A stretch of 64,000 nucleotides of DNA, taken from contig HG799462.1 of assembly GCA_000531095.1 (NCBI GenBank), positions 1,039,932-1,103,931 on the forward strand, written 5' to 3'. Position 1 is the first letter of the stretch. Each line of letters opens with the position of its first letter. Source of the DNA: Gemmata massiliana. Its GTDB lineage: Bacteria > Planctomycetota > Planctomycetia > Gemmatales > Gemmataceae. Shown one piece after another: positions 1-9,183 of this stretch. Below the pieces are notes generated by a model. It made no database searches. It worked only from the letters and a program-made list of their open reading frames with translations, and was not told where the DNA came from. The translations under genes and the position numbers were made by a program.

Positions 1-1398
1 GGCGTTCGCCCGGAGTTCCGCGTTGGCCGGGTTCCGTTGAACTTTCGCCGCGAGGTCGCGTGCGAGGTTGGAGCGCGAGAGGAACAGGATCGCGAAGGCG
101 GTGTCCACGTCCGTACCATGCCCGCTGCGCCCGACCCATGACCCGTCGCCGCGTTGGGTAGCGATCAGCGCATTGGCGCCGAAATCGTACCAGTCGACGT
201 CACCGATCTTGTCCACCCCATAGATGACGCCGACGCGCTCCAGGGACCAGAAGAAATATAGGTCGGCGTCGTTCCCGCGCCGGCCGCGCCCGCCGTTTGC
301 GAGTGCGGCTGCGAGGTTCGCCATGCCGAGTTTTACGGCCGCGTCACGGGGATCAACCGGCCCCTTATTCGGCTTTGGTGCGGCCGGATCCGCGGGCTTC
401 TTCGGCGGTGCCGGTTCGGGCATTTTGGGCGGATTGTAGAACGGGTCGTTCGGGTCTATATCGGCCGAGACGACGGGTTTAGTGGGTGCCGGCTTCGGCT
501 CTTTTGCTTCCGGCTTCCCGACGAGCGCGGCCTTCTGTTTCTTCTCCTCGCGCCGGGCGATCGCGGTCGCGAGACCGAGCAGCCCGGCGCACGTCATCGA
601 CGGGCTGCCGTCGGCGCCCCCCAGAAGTCCGCTGTAGGGCCACCCGCCGGATGCGGTCTGTTGCAAGAGGAATCGCTTCTCGATGAGGTCGAGGGCGGGT
701 TCGACTGGGACGCCGTGCTTGCGCGCGGTCCACACACCGAGCACACCGAACTGCGTGTTCGAGTTGTCGTCGGGCAGTCGGCCCCGGCCGGTCTCTGCCG
801 CGAGCAGCGCTTGACGGTACTTCTCCACGTCCGCGTGGAGCTTCCCGGTCGCACCGGGCTTGTCCGCGGGCTTCGGTGCGCCCAATTTGGTGGGTTCCGG
901 TTCCTTGCCACTCCCCGTCACGAGTGTGGTGTCGGAGAGCCTAGTACGAAGGAGGCGCTCGGTCGCGGGCGGAACGGCCGCGACGCACTCGTAGGTCCAG
1001 CCGCCGTTCATGTTTTGGCCCGCGAGGAGCCGCACACCGAGCATCTGGATCAGCGGCCGGTCGCCCGGTTCGCCGAGGCGGTCGAGGTACAAGAGGCAAA
1101 GGGTGATGTGGTACGTTTGGGTTTGCGTGTACGACGCATCGCGGACGACGGTGGTGATCTTCTTCACGGCAGCGTCATCGGCCGGCACACCGGCTTCGAG
1201 TAACGCGAGACCCACAAGTGCCGTCGCCCCAACGCGGTCGGGATCACGGATCGCCTTCCCGTTTTCGCCCCCGGATTTTTTGAGGTACGCGATTCCCTTC
1301 TGAACTGCCGCATCGATGTCTTTGGGCGCAGCCGCGCGCGCAGAATGCGGGACCGAAATCGCGAGTACAAGCGCCAATAGAAGACGCAAGAGCGCCAT
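1..1398 (-). CDS. Secreted alpha/alpha-toroid (prenyltransferase/squalene cyclase-like repeat) protein, C-terminus cut by the window edge
   Basis: The frame is open from an ATG at 1398 to base 1 (466 codons, no stop), so the 3' end lies outside the window. It begins MALLRLLLALVLAISVPHSARA, a clear signal peptide, followed by helical repeats with QW-like motifs (NGGWTYEC, GGWPYSG, GDGSWVGR) and the DDNSNTQF motif. The neighbouring gene at 1594-3498 is a paralogue with the same order of motifs, including RSNLARDL near the end of the toroid. I see no DxDD motif of true squalene-hopene cyclases, so a cyclase reaction is not supported. Proteins of this kind are common in planctomycetes and are usually annotated as prenyltransferase-like repeat proteins of unknown function. 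The middle holds a Pro/Lys-rich low-complexity linker. The protein is probably exported. Confidence 0.85.
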   Translation of the reverse strand, partial: MALLRLLLALVLAISVPHSARAAAPKDIDAAVQKGIAYLKKSGGENGKAIRDPDRVGATALVGLALLEAGVPADDAAVKKITTVVRDASYTQTQTYHITLCLLYLDRLGEPGDRPLIQMLGVRLLAGQNMNGGWTYECVAAVPPATERLLRTRLSDTTLVTGSGKEPEPTKLGAPKPADKPGATGKLHADVEKYRQALLAAETGRGRLPDDNSNTQFGVLGVWTARKHGVPVEPALDLIEKRFLLQQTASGGWPYSGLLGGADGSPSMTCAGLLGLATAIARREEKKQKAALVGKPEAKEPKPAPTKPVVSADIDPNDPFYNPPKMPEPAPPKKPADPAAPKPNKGPVDPRDAAVKLGMANLAAALANGGRGRRGNDADLYFFWSLERVGVIYGVDKIGDVDWYDFGANALIATQRGDGSWVGRSGHGTDVDTAFAILFLSRSNLARDLAAKVQRNPANAELRANA

Positions 1399-1500
1399 GC
1401 GTGGCCCTCGCTGGACGTGAACGACAGGAACGGGCGATCTGCGACTTGCTTCTCGATGCTACAACGCAGCCCGACCGGAAATGTTGGAGCAATAATGCTG

Positions 1501-1536
1501 GTGGGGCGGGTTGTGCTGACCCACAACCCGCCCCAC
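1501..1536 (-). terminator. Hairpin downstream of the toroid gene
   Basis: A 15-bp perfect stem (gtggggcgggttgtg with its complement) has a loop of 6 bases. It lies between the two tandem toroid genes, about 60 bases after the stop of the upstream gene (minus strand). No strong T-run follows, so it may be a hairpin-only terminator. Confidence 0.5.
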
Positions 1537-1593
1537 ACTCATCACCAATCCGTGGTCCTAATAGATAAACGGCTTTTCGGCACCGTCGAGACA

Positions 1594-3498
1594 CTATTTC
1601 TTTTGCTTCGTGTACCAATCTCGCCATGCGGCTGCGGCCGCGGCCTTTTGTGCCGCTGTTGCCCCGGAAACGGGGCCAAAGTCCTTTCCGGACAAACTCT
1701 TAAGGCCGGCTTTCGCGGCCCGAACCACGGAATCGTCCGCGTCGGCAATCAGGTCGATCAGGTCGGGGATGTGCTCCTTATCGTCCTTCATCGCACACGC
1801 GACCGCAGCCCCGCGGCGCAGTTCGGCCTCGCTCGCTTTCAGCATGGTGCGGAGCGAAGCCGGCGTCATGCGGCACAGGCGCTCGGCGAGGGCCTCTCGC
1901 GCGGCGGCCTTGCGGTCGCCGTCCGCGTGAGTCGCTGTCACCACCAGCGCGCGCGTGTGGGTCGGTCCCTTGGCGTCGCGGGATTCGGTGAGCAACTTGG
2001 TCCAGTCACTGCTCGACGATTTCAGCAACAGAGAGGCGCGCGTGATGGCCTCGTCGCCGGTCGGGTTCGGCAGATTGACGACCGGTATCGCGGCGCTCAC
2101 CGGCGTGGTCGGCCGGTTGGGGAGCAGGTCGGTCGCGGCCGGCCCGGTCCCGGCTTTCATTTCGGTGCTGGTGGGGTCTTTTTGCACCTTGTTGGACAGG
2201 TCGCGTGCGAGGTTCGAGCGGCAGAGGAAGAGGACCGCGAACGACGTGTTCACTTCGGCCCCGTAACTCCCGCCGATGCCCCACGAGCCGTCCGCCCCTT
2301 GCGAGCGCACAAGGGCCGTGGAACCGATGTCGTACCAGTCGATGTCGCCGATCTTTTCCAAACCGTAGGTGACGCCGACGCGCTCCAAGGACCAGAGGAA
2401 GTACAGGTCGCCGTGCCCGTGCCCCCCGCCGTTGGCGACGAGTAACCCCCTGCCGGCACGGATCTGGTCGATGATGGTCAGCCCCAACCCGGCAAAGGCG
2501 CGCTGGATGACGAGGTCGCGTGCGTCGGCGGGGCGGGCCTGCGGCTTCTTGGGCGGGTCCTTCCCGGCGGGCGGGTTGTAGAACGGGTCGTTGGGCTTAT
2601 TGGGTTTCGCGGGGTCCGGTTTCGGAGCCGGGTTATCGGTCTTCAGGCGCCGTTCCTCGCGCCGGGCCACACCGGTCGCCATCCCGAGCAACCCCGCGCA
2701 GTACATCGCGGGGCTCCCGGCGGGGGCGATGCCCGCGGGGCCTGTTCCCCCAGAGTACGGCCAGTTCCCGGTGCGCTGGTCCTGGGCGCCCATGAACCGC
2801 TTCTCGATGAGATCGAGGGCTTCTTCTACAGGGGCGCCGTGTTTGCGGGACATCCACACCGCCATCACCGCGAACTGCGTGTTCGAGTTGTCGTCTCCCC
2901 CTCCGATTCCCCCACCCTGGGCGCGAGCGGCAACCAGTGCCTGGCCGTATTTCTCAACGTCTGCGTTGAGTTTGGGTGGCTTTCCGTTTTCACCAGCGGT
3001 CAGGCGGACCTGTTGAAGACTGTTTTTGAGGTACGTCGCGGTTTCCGCGGAAACCGGCTGGATGCTCTGGTACGTCCAGCCGCCGTTGACCGACTGCCCG
3101 ACGATCAGGCGCGCCGCGAGCATCTGAATGATCGCGGCGTCGCTCGGGTCACCGAGGCGGTCGAGGTACATGATGGACAACGAGATCTGGTACGTTTGGT
3201 TCTGTGTGAACGAGGCGTCGCGGACGAGGGCGGTGATCGCTTTCACCGCGGGGTCGTCGACCGGTACGCCCGCTTCCAGAAGTGCCAGCCCGGAGAGGCA
3301 CGTCGGGCCGATGCCGTAGCTGGCCTCGTTGCCCCCGTTGAAACCTTGCCCCGGCTTCTGGTTGTAGCGCGCTTTGAGGTGCTCGGCCCCGGCTTTAATC
3401 GCGCGATCGATTTCTTTTGGTGTGGCTCCCGGCGCGGTCTGTCCCGCAGCCAGGACGATACTGCACAGCCCGGCGAGACGAACGAATTTTGAGATCAT
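1594..3498 (-). CDS. Secreted alpha/alpha-toroid protein with C-terminal HEAT-like repeats
   Basis: This 634-residue protein starts MISKFVRLAGLCSIVLAAGQTAPGA, a signal peptide. Residues of about 30-450 are toroid-type helical repeats with QW-like motifs (NGGWTYQ, GNWPYSG, DGSWGIGG) and DDNSNTQF. A Pro-rich linker (about 285-330) splits the toroid. From about residue 490 to the end, Ala-rich helical repeats resemble HEAT/PBS-lyase repeats. It is the paralogue of the gene at 1-1398 and lies just upstream of it on the same strand, so the pair looks like a tandem duplication. No DxDD cyclase motif is visible. Function is unknown; the fold suggests binding or enzymatic work on extracytoplasmic lipids or proteins, which is inference. 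Confidence 0.88.
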   Translation of the reverse strand: MISKFVRLAGLCSIVLAAGQTAPGATPKEIDRAIKAGAEHLKARYNQKPGQGFNGGNEASYGIGPTCLSGLALLEAGVPVDDPAVKAITALVRDASFTQNQTYQISLSIMYLDRLGDPSDAAIIQMLAARLIVGQSVNGGWTYQSIQPVSAETATYLKNSLQQVRLTAGENGKPPKLNADVEKYGQALVAARAQGGGIGGGDDNSNTQFAVMAVWMSRKHGAPVEEALDLIEKRFMGAQDQRTGNWPYSGGTGPAGIAPAGSPAMYCAGLLGMATGVARREERRLKTDNPAPKPDPAKPNKPNDPFYNPPAGKDPPKKPQARPADARDLVIQRAFAGLGLTIIDQIRAGRGLLVANGGGHGHGDLYFLWSLERVGVTYGLEKIGDIDWYDIGSTALVRSQGADGSWGIGGSYGAEVNTSFAVLFLCRSNLARDLSNKVQKDPTSTEMKAGTGPAATDLLPNRPTTPVSAAIPVVNLPNPTGDEAITRASLLLKSSSSDWTKLLTESRDAKGPTHTRALVVTATHADGDRKAAAREALAERLCRMTPASLRTMLKASEAELRRGAAVACAMKDDKEHIPDLIDLIADADDSVVRAAKAGLKSLSGKDFGPVSGATAAQKAAAAAAWRDWYTKQKK

Positions 3499-3665
3499 GA
3501 CTCAACCCTCGGCGACCGCGAGGACACGACGGTACAGCCTACCTTAACATTTAGTCGCACGCGAGGCGACCGCGAAATGTGCGTGTACCGGCGCGGCACG
3601 GGTGGTTGCGAACGCCCGCGGGACTAAAGTACCTGGGTCGTCCTCGTTTTTGGATCGGCCCATCA

Positions 3666-5099
3666 ATGTCGAAGTTCTTCAAGTACAAATCGGCCGCGGA
3701 ACTGGGAGCGGAGAACGCCCGGCTCGGGATCGATTTGCGGTTCTCCGAAGACCTCGCACCTCTGTTCCAGCCCCTTGTTGTGGGGCCGCGAACCATCGGT
3801 AATCGGTGGGGCATTCACCCAATGGAGGGGTGCGACGGCGAACCGGACGGCTCGCCGGGCGAACTCACGTTTCGTCGGTACCAGCGCTTCGGCGCGGGCG
3901 GGGCGAAACTCATTTGGGGCGAAGCGTGTGCCGTCACGCCCCAAGCGCGAGCCAACCCCCGGCAAATAGTACTCAACGAATCGACCAAGTCCGCGTTCAT
4001 GCGAATGGTCGCCGACTGTCGGAAGGCTCACTGCGACGCGAACGGAACAGATACCGACTTGCTCCTCGGACTGCAACTGACGCACTCCGGGCGCTACAGC
4101 CACCCGCATCCGATCATTGCTATCCACGACCCGATCCTCGATCCGCGCACGACCGCGAACCGGGCCACGGGTGCGCGCGTCACGGCCGACTACCCGCTCA
4201 TTACCGACGACGAACTGAAGCGCCTCGTCGATGACTACGTTCGCGCCGCGAAACTCGCGGTGGAAGTGGGCTTCGATTTCATCGACGTGAAGCAGTGCCA
4301 CCGTTATTTGCTGAATGAGTTGCTCGGCGCACGGAACCGCCCCGGTCCCTATGGTGGCAGTTATGAGAACCGCACCCGGTTCGCACGCGAAGTCTTCCAG
4401 GCCGTGCGCGCGGCGGTTCCCGCTTACGTCGTCCTCGCGACGCGGATGAACGTTTACGACGGCATCCCGTTTCACAAGTCGGCGAACGACGACGGTACCC
4501 CCGATACTCACGCGCTCCCACTCGTGAACGGCTGGGGGATGTCCGAGGGTGACCCCTTTACTGTGGATCTCACCGAACCGCTGCGCTGGATCGCGGAGAT
4601 GCGCGCGCTGGGGGTAACGCTCGTCAACGTGACGATGGGCAACCCATATGCGCAGCCGCACTACGGGCGCCCGTTCGAGTACGCGCCGCCGGACGGCTAC
4701 GAATCGCCCGAGCACCCGCTCACCGGCGTGGACCGGCACTTCCGCACGGTCGAAGCCATTCAGAAGACGTTCCCGGATCTCGCCCTCGTAGGGACGGGAT
4801 ACAGCTACTTGCAAGAGTTCCTGCCACAAGTGGCTGCGGCGAACGTCCGCGACGGGCGCGTGAGCATCGTGGGCGTCGGGCGCGGCACACTGTCCCAGCC
4901 GGACTGGGTGCGGCAGTTGCTCGATAGCGGCAAGCTTGATCGCAAGCGCGTCTGCCGCACGTTCAGTTATTGCACGGCGATTATGCGCGCGAAGCAGCAC
5001 CCGCTGGGTCAGTACGCGACCGGGTGCCCGCCCTTCGATAAAGAGGCCTACGGCGAAATTTGGAAGGAAGTGCAGCAGTTGAACGTGAAGAAATCGTAG
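3666..5099 (+). CDS. NADH:flavin oxidoreductase, Old Yellow Enzyme family
   Basis: This 477-residue FMN-dependent TIM-barrel oxidoreductase has the family signature near the middle: the HRYLLNELLGARNR stretch followed by GGSYENRTRF, matching the conserved H-x-YLL..L..NxR..YGGSxENRxRF of OYE-like enzymes. Near the N-terminus are HPMEGCDGEPDG and the RFGAGGAKLIWGEACAV segment, and LQLTHSGRYSHP follows. These enzymes reduce activated C=C bonds with NAD(P)H; the substrate here cannot be told. I chose the ATG at 3666 (MSKFFKYKSA) because the 29 residues read from an upstream ATG at 3579 do not look like the family. The gene stands alone between opposite-strand and unrelated neighbours. Confidence 0.9.
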   Translation: MSKFFKYKSAAELGAENARLGIDLRFSEDLAPLFQPLVVGPRTIGNRWGIHPMEGCDGEPDGSPGELTFRRYQRFGAGGAKLIWGEACAVTPQARANPRQIVLNESTKSAFMRMVADCRKAHCDANGTDTDLLLGLQLTHSGRYSHPHPIIAIHDPILDPRTTANRATGARVTADYPLITDDELKRLVDDYVRAAKLAVEVGFDFIDVKQCHRYLLNELLGARNRPGPYGGSYENRTRFAREVFQAVRAAVPAYVVLATRMNVYDGIPFHKSANDDGTPDTHALPLVNGWGMSEGDPFTVDLTEPLRWIAEMRALGVTLVNVTMGNPYAQPHYGRPFEYAPPDGYESPEHPLTGVDRHFRTVEAIQKTFPDLALVGTGYSYLQEFLPQVAAANVRDGRVSIVGVGRGTLSQPDWVRQLLDSGKLDRKRVCRTFSYCTAIMRAKQHPLGQYATGCPPFDKEAYGEIWKEVQQLNVKKS

Positions 5100-5216
5100 T
5101 CTGCGAGCGAATGATAGGTTGAGAGCAAACTCGAACGCTGGCTCGGCGCCCACTCGTGCTCATCACGAACGGAGTTCGTTAGGCGGGCCGGTTGCGCCAA
5201 AGAGAACAGGCCCGCC

Positions 5217-5579
5217 ATGTCCGCTCGTAGGTGGTTCATACTGCTCGGTTTCGTGCTCGTTTCGCTCGCGCTGTCGCTGGGGTGGTTCGTTTGGGCCGTG
5301 TTCAACGCGCCGCCCGGTCAGCGGATGGGCGCGGTGGGCATCACCGGTATCCTTCAGTTACTCGAGCTACCCCTCGCTTACGGCCTGCTGCGTTTCAGTG
5401 ACTACGCCCACACGTGGGCCGTGCGCCTGAACCTCGTGAAGATCGCGGGCGCGGTCGGCCTCACGGTCGCCGGTGCCATTAGTAACCAAACCGAGCTGGT
5501 CGCGGCCGGGATCGCGGCGTGCGGGCTCTTCGTCGCGTACACCCTGTTTCTTCGGCGCAACGCCGAGTTCTTCGATTGA
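5217..5579 (+). CDS. Small integral membrane protein of unknown function
   Basis: This 120-residue protein has about four hydrophobic segments (roughly residues 6-28, 40-60, 70-90 and 92-112) and a short polar tail RRNAEFFD. It begins MSARRWFILLGFVLV. I do not recognise a family. Its stop codon overlaps an in-frame ATG of the following aldolase gene (TGATG at 5577-5581), so the two may be co-transcribed and translationally coupled. Confidence 0.65.
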   Translation: MSARRWFILLGFVLVSLALSLGWFVWAVFNAPPGQRMGAVGITGILQLLELPLAYGLLRFSDYAHTWAVRLNLVKIAGAVGLTVAGAISNQTELVAAGIAACGLFVAYTLFLRRNAEFFD

Positions 5580-5623
5580 TGGGCGATACAACAGGTGCGT
5601 ACCCTCCTCCCCCGGAACGCTCC

Positions 5624-6418
5624 ATGCGCACTAACCCCATCAAGCAGCTCCTGAAGTCCGGTAAGCCCACGGTCGGCACGTGGCTCTCGCTCGGGAGCGT
5701 CACCGCGGCGCGGTTCCTCGCCCGCTCGGGCTTCGACTGGCTCACGGTCGACGTCGAGCACTCGCTGGTGAACGTCGAAACCACCACGCACATGATCGCG
5801 TCCATCGCGGACGCCGGGAGCGTGCCACTCGCGCGCGTGCCCTCCAACCGACACGATCACATCAAGCGCGTCCTCGATAACGGCGGGTTCGGCGTCGTGG
5901 TGCCGATGGTGAACACGCGCCAGGAGGCCCAGGACGCCGTGAGCGCGTGCCTGTACCCGCCGTTCGGTACGCGGAGCGTCGGCGGCAGCGTTCACGCGCT
6001 GAACTTCGCCGCGAACCCGGTGGACTACTACGCCCGGGCGAACGACGAGATCCTCATCGTGCTCCAGTGCGAGCACATTCAGGCCGTGCGGAACTTCGAG
6101 GAGGTGTACTCCGTGCCCGGCGTCGACGCGGTGTTCGTCGGTCCCAACGACCTCGCCGCGAGCATGCGCAGCGCCGACGACAAGCCGCCGCACCCGGACG
6201 TCTTCAAACAGGCGCTCGCGGACATCCTCGCCGCCGCGAAGCGGATCGGCGTCCCCGCCGGCATCCACACGTTCAGCATCGAGGAAGCGAAGTCGCGTAT
6301 TGCGGACGGCTGGCAGTTCATCGCGGTGAACAGCGAACTGAAGTTCCTGACCGACGGGGCGAAGCAGGTCGTCGATGGCTTGGGGCTGGGCAAAGGGGGT
6401 GACCTCGCGAAGTATTGA
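5624..6418 (+). CDS. HpcH/HpaI aldolase family protein (2-keto-3-deoxy acid aldolase type)
   Basis: This 264-residue class II pyruvate-dependent aldolase belongs to the HpcH/HpaI/RhmA superfamily. It shows GTWLSLGS at the N-terminus, DWLTVDVEHS, the RVPSN motif, GVVVPMVNTR, PPFGTRSVGG, the metal-site stretch LIVLQCEHIQAVRN, and FVGPNDLAASM. Family members cleave or form 4-hydroxy-2-keto acids with a divalent metal; the substrate is not predictable here. I chose the ATG at 5624 because MRTNPIKQLLKSG fits the family N-terminus. An in-frame ATG at 5579 overlapping the upstream stop would add 15 residues of low similarity. Confidence 0.9.
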   Translation: MRTNPIKQLLKSGKPTVGTWLSLGSVTAARFLARSGFDWLTVDVEHSLVNVETTTHMIASIADAGSVPLARVPSNRHDHIKRVLDNGGFGVVVPMVNTRQEAQDAVSACLYPPFGTRSVGGSVHALNFAANPVDYYARANDEILIVLQCEHIQAVRNFEEVYSVPGVDAVFVGPNDLAASMRSADDKPPHPDVFKQALADILAAAKRIGVPAGIHTFSIEEAKSRIADGWQFIAVNSELKFLTDGAKQVVDGLGLGKGGDLAKY

Positions 6419-6421
6419 ACA

Positions 6422-6551
6422 CCTGGGACCGCGGGCATCTTGCCCGCTGTGCGCGTGATGGAGAGGCGCCACGTGAATCACAAACCGCGCGCGTTTACCT
6501 GCTCTTCTCAAGTTCACAGCGAAGAGCGGGCAAGATGCCCGCGGTCCCAGG
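6422..6551. repeat. Large inverted repeat (27-bp perfect arms), REP/MITE-like
   Basis: The arms 6422-6448 and 6525-6551 are exact reverse complements (core gggaccgcgggcatcttgcc). Each arm is itself nearly palindromic (GCGGGCA/TGCCCGC). The 76-base spacer has no gene. It sits just after the aldolase stop. It could act as a transcription terminator or be a non-autonomous mobile palindrome. Confidence 0.75.
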
Positions 6552-6639
6552 AAACCGACTAAAAATCTCCGTTGACCCCCGTTCTCACCGAGGTTATGCA
6601 CGCGAGTGAAACCTTTAGAAACTCAAGGCGTGCGAACCG

Positions 6640-7506
6640 ATGCGGTGGGCGTGGGTACGTTCGGTAATTGTGATAGCATGCGCGACCGCTCCGAGCGGGT
6701 GCCTGACGCGCGCCGAACAGCCGTCGCTCGCGTCTGTGGCCCGGTCGCTCGCGCCGGTGCAACAGGTTGAAGGCATCCAACTCGAATCGATCATCCTCGA
6801 GCGCCCCATCGGTGACCGGTTCCTCGATCGCGAACTCTGGGACTCGACGCTGCCGGTCGGTTCGCCCGAAATGCAAGTACTCCTGAGCGAGAACGGGTTA
6901 CGGGCGGGCATCTTGGCCGGATCACTCCCACCGCGATTCCAGGCACTTCTCGAATCCGATGCCGAAGCGATCGCGGGGCGCGGGCTGACGTTCGCGAACC
7001 GCAAAGAAGAAGTGCTCCCGACCAGCGGGCCGAGCGATCTCTGTGAGTTCACCGTGCTCACGGATCTCGCCGGTAAGCGTGCCCCGGTCAGTCTCAAACA
7101 AGCCCGGGGCGGCATCCTCGTGCGGCCGGAAGCGACGAGTGACCGTCGCGTGCGGATCACGTGCGAACCGCAAATCCAGCACGGCGAGCGGCAACAGTAC
7201 TTGCGCCCGTCGGAGGACGTGACCGGGTGGGTGAAGCACGAAGAGGTACCGCTCGTCCGTTACCAGCCCCTCGCGTTCGATGTTCCGCTTGGCCGGAGCG
7301 AGTACCTGGTGATCGGGTGGCGCGCGGACCAGGACGACACGCTCGGGGCCGCGCTCTTCGGTGTGGAAGCGAACGCTCAGCCGCGGCAGCGGGTTCTCGT
7401 TATCCGCGCTCGCCAGGTGAACCCCAGTGCCACGCCCGATCTGCCGTCGCTCGGGTCGGGCGGGCGCCGGGCGTCCATCGCGGCCGAAGCCGGGCGCCCG
7501 CGCTAA
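6640..7506 (+). CDS. Putative lipoprotein of unknown function
   Basis: This 288-residue protein starts MRWAWVRSVIVIACATAPSGCLT, a basic/hydrophobic leader ending in a possible but weak lipobox (APSGC), so it is probably membrane-anchored outside the cytoplasm. The body is polar with repeated short beta-like stretches and no catalytic motif I recognise; the last 30 residues are Gly/Ser/Arg-rich. It stands alone between the inverted repeat at 6422-6551 and a convergent gene. Confidence 0.7.
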   Translation: MRWAWVRSVIVIACATAPSGCLTRAEQPSLASVARSLAPVQQVEGIQLESIILERPIGDRFLDRELWDSTLPVGSPEMQVLLSENGLRAGILAGSLPPRFQALLESDAEAIAGRGLTFANRKEEVLPTSGPSDLCEFTVLTDLAGKRAPVSLKQARGGILVRPEATSDRRVRITCEPQIQHGERQQYLRPSEDVTGWVKHEEVPLVRYQPLAFDVPLGRSEYLVIGWRADQDDTLGAALFGVEANAQPRQRVLVIRARQVNPSATPDLPSLGSGGRRASIAAEAGRPR

Positions 7507-7584
7507 TCTCGTTGTCAACTCTCCGTGAAGACGTTCGGGAGCCGCACGTTTCGCGCCCCCCGAAACGTCCGTTTCGCACCGAGA

Positions 7585-9048
7585 TCAGAACGACACCTTG
7601 TACTTCTCGGCGAGTTTGCGCTTCGCGTCGTAGATAGTCTTGTCGATCATCTCCCAGGTTTCGGCCCGGTGCTGCTTGTCGTCGGAGACCACCTTGGCCA
7701 TCTGCTCCCGGATTTTGGGGATGTTGGTGTCCACGAACACGGGGTTGCTGAATAGCGCCGCGCCGCCCCACCACCCGAACGACCGGCCGCCCCCGTACCC
7801 GTAGAAGTACTGCTGCTCGGCCAGGGCCTTCGTATCGATCGGCACCCCGCGCAGGCTTTGGCCGATGGCCCGCAGGCGCCGGGCCGACTGGTGCGCGGCA
7901 TCGATCGCGACCGGGTCCACGTTCCGGGGGCTGATGTGCAGGAGTTGGTCGGCCGCCTTATCGTGCCAGGTCGCGGTCTTATCGTAGTTCGGGCTGTCTT
8001 TCTTCTGGGCGATCTCACCCAGGATCGTGTTCACGGCCTGGAGGTAGCGCTTGGTCGCGCTCGCGGTCGGCGTGGCGCCGGTCGTTCCCGGCTCGGGTTC
8101 CGCGGCCGGGTTCGGGAACGCGAATAGGGACACGATGTGTTTCAGGTCCGCGGTCGTGAGGCTCCCGGACAGAGTGAACGTCGTGTCTTTGAACTCGGGC
8201 TTCCAACGCTCGAACCCCTCGATCGCGATCCCCTGGTCCTCGATCAGCTCGCGGACCAGGTCCGGCAGCGTGTTCCGGAACCGAGCCGGTTCAACGGCAA
8301 ACTCGATGGCGATGCTGGCGGTGATCTTGTCGGTCACCTTCGCCGAGAACGTCATCCCCTTCACCTGGGACAAGAAGCTCGCGAGCAGGTTCACGTCCGC
8401 GTTCTTGATCTTGGCCACCGCCGGACTGGTCGGCAGAGCCATTTTCAGGATGGTCTTGTCCACCGCGTCTTCGAGATCGACCGCGATGGTGACGGTGTTA
8501 TCCTTGGCACCCTCGGTCGCTTTCTTCAGGTACGGTGACAGCGTGCCGGTTTTGTTCGCGAGAGCGCTCTTCAGGTAGCGCGCGGTGAACTGGCGATCGG
8601 CCGGGTACACGGCCACAAGGGTCGTGCTCGGGAGCCACGTGAAGTAGACGTCGCGCGGGGACAGCGCGGCCACCTGCCCGACGATGTCGTCGCTGGAACC
8701 GCCCTCGCGTGTGGCCACGTCGCGCATGTTCGGGAGGCTGCCCACGGTGACCAGCCCGACTTGGCACCCTCGAACAAGCGTGTTCAGGTTCACGTCCGCG
8801 GCCACGACTACCGCTTCCGCGTCGGACGGGACGAACCCCAGCCCGCCGCGGTTCCCGGGTTGACCCTTCTCGCTCCACTTCTCGCTCTTGGCGAGCGGGC
8901 TGGCGTAAGCCCCTTTCGCGTCGACGAGCAGTAAGGTGTTGGTGCTCGTCGGCGTGTACTTCAGAAGCCCGTCATACGGCCCCGCCGCACTCGCTGGGGC
9001 GGCGAGCGCGAGGAGCAAACACCAGACGACCGGAGCGGAGCGCGGCAT
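7585..9048 (-). CDS. Secreted hypothetical planctomycete protein
   Basis: This 487-residue protein starts at the ATG at 9048 (MPRSAPVVWCLLLALAAPASA), with GAGGTG at ribosome-binding distance upstream, and carries a typical Sec signal peptide. The mature part has repeated alternation of beta-rich and charged stretches (TNTLLLVDAKGAY, SDAEAVVVAADVNL, VTIAVDLEDAVDKTI), of the sort seen in planctomycete proteins that compare or sum computed terms. A Gly/Tyr-rich patch (YFYGYGGGRSFGWWGG) lies near residue 435. No catalytic motif is recognised. It precedes the minus-strand frame end at 7585 and follows the M61 peptidase gene on the same strand at 135 bases' distance. Confidence 0.8.
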   Translation of the reverse strand: MPRSAPVVWCLLLALAAPASAAGPYDGLLKYTPTSTNTLLLVDAKGAYASPLAKSEKWSEKGQPGNRGGLGFVPSDAEAVVVAADVNLNTLVRGCQVGLVTVGSLPNMRDVATREGGSSDDIVGQVAALSPRDVYFTWLPSTTLVAVYPADRQFTARYLKSALANKTGTLSPYLKKATEGAKDNTVTIAVDLEDAVDKTILKMALPTSPAVAKIKNADVNLLASFLSQVKGMTFSAKVTDKITASIAIEFAVEPARFRNTLPDLVRELIEDQGIAIEGFERWKPEFKDTTFTLSGSLTTADLKHIVSLFAFPNPAAEPEPGTTGATPTASATKRYLQAVNTILGEIAQKKDSPNYDKTATWHDKAADQLLHISPRNVDPVAIDAAHQSARRLRAIGQSLRGVPIDTKALAEQQYFYGYGGGRSFGWWGGAALFSNPVFVDTNIPKIREQMAKVVSDDKQHRAETWEMIDKTIYDAKRKLAEKYKVSF

Positions 9049-9183
9049 GGGAGTCACCTCGGAGTGTGGCCGGAACGCACTCAATCTCGCGACCCGAGGG
9101 GGTGAAGTCAAGCGCCCGCCGCGCCGGAACGGTATCCCGATCGACAAAATTACGGGCACCCTAACACCTTTTCACGCCACCGC

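Noticed and set aside
1417..2445. Long open frame on the plus strand opposite the toroid gene
   Set aside because: It is a by-product of high GC and codon bias of the minus-strand gene; it has no domain or proper start context.
1..3498. Functional squalene-hopene cyclases
   Set aside because: The DxDD catalytic motif was not found in either protein, and both have export signals.
3663..5153. 496-codon open frame on the minus strand over the oxidoreductase gene
   Set aside because: It is a GC-driven shadow; the plus-strand frame carries all the enzyme motifs.
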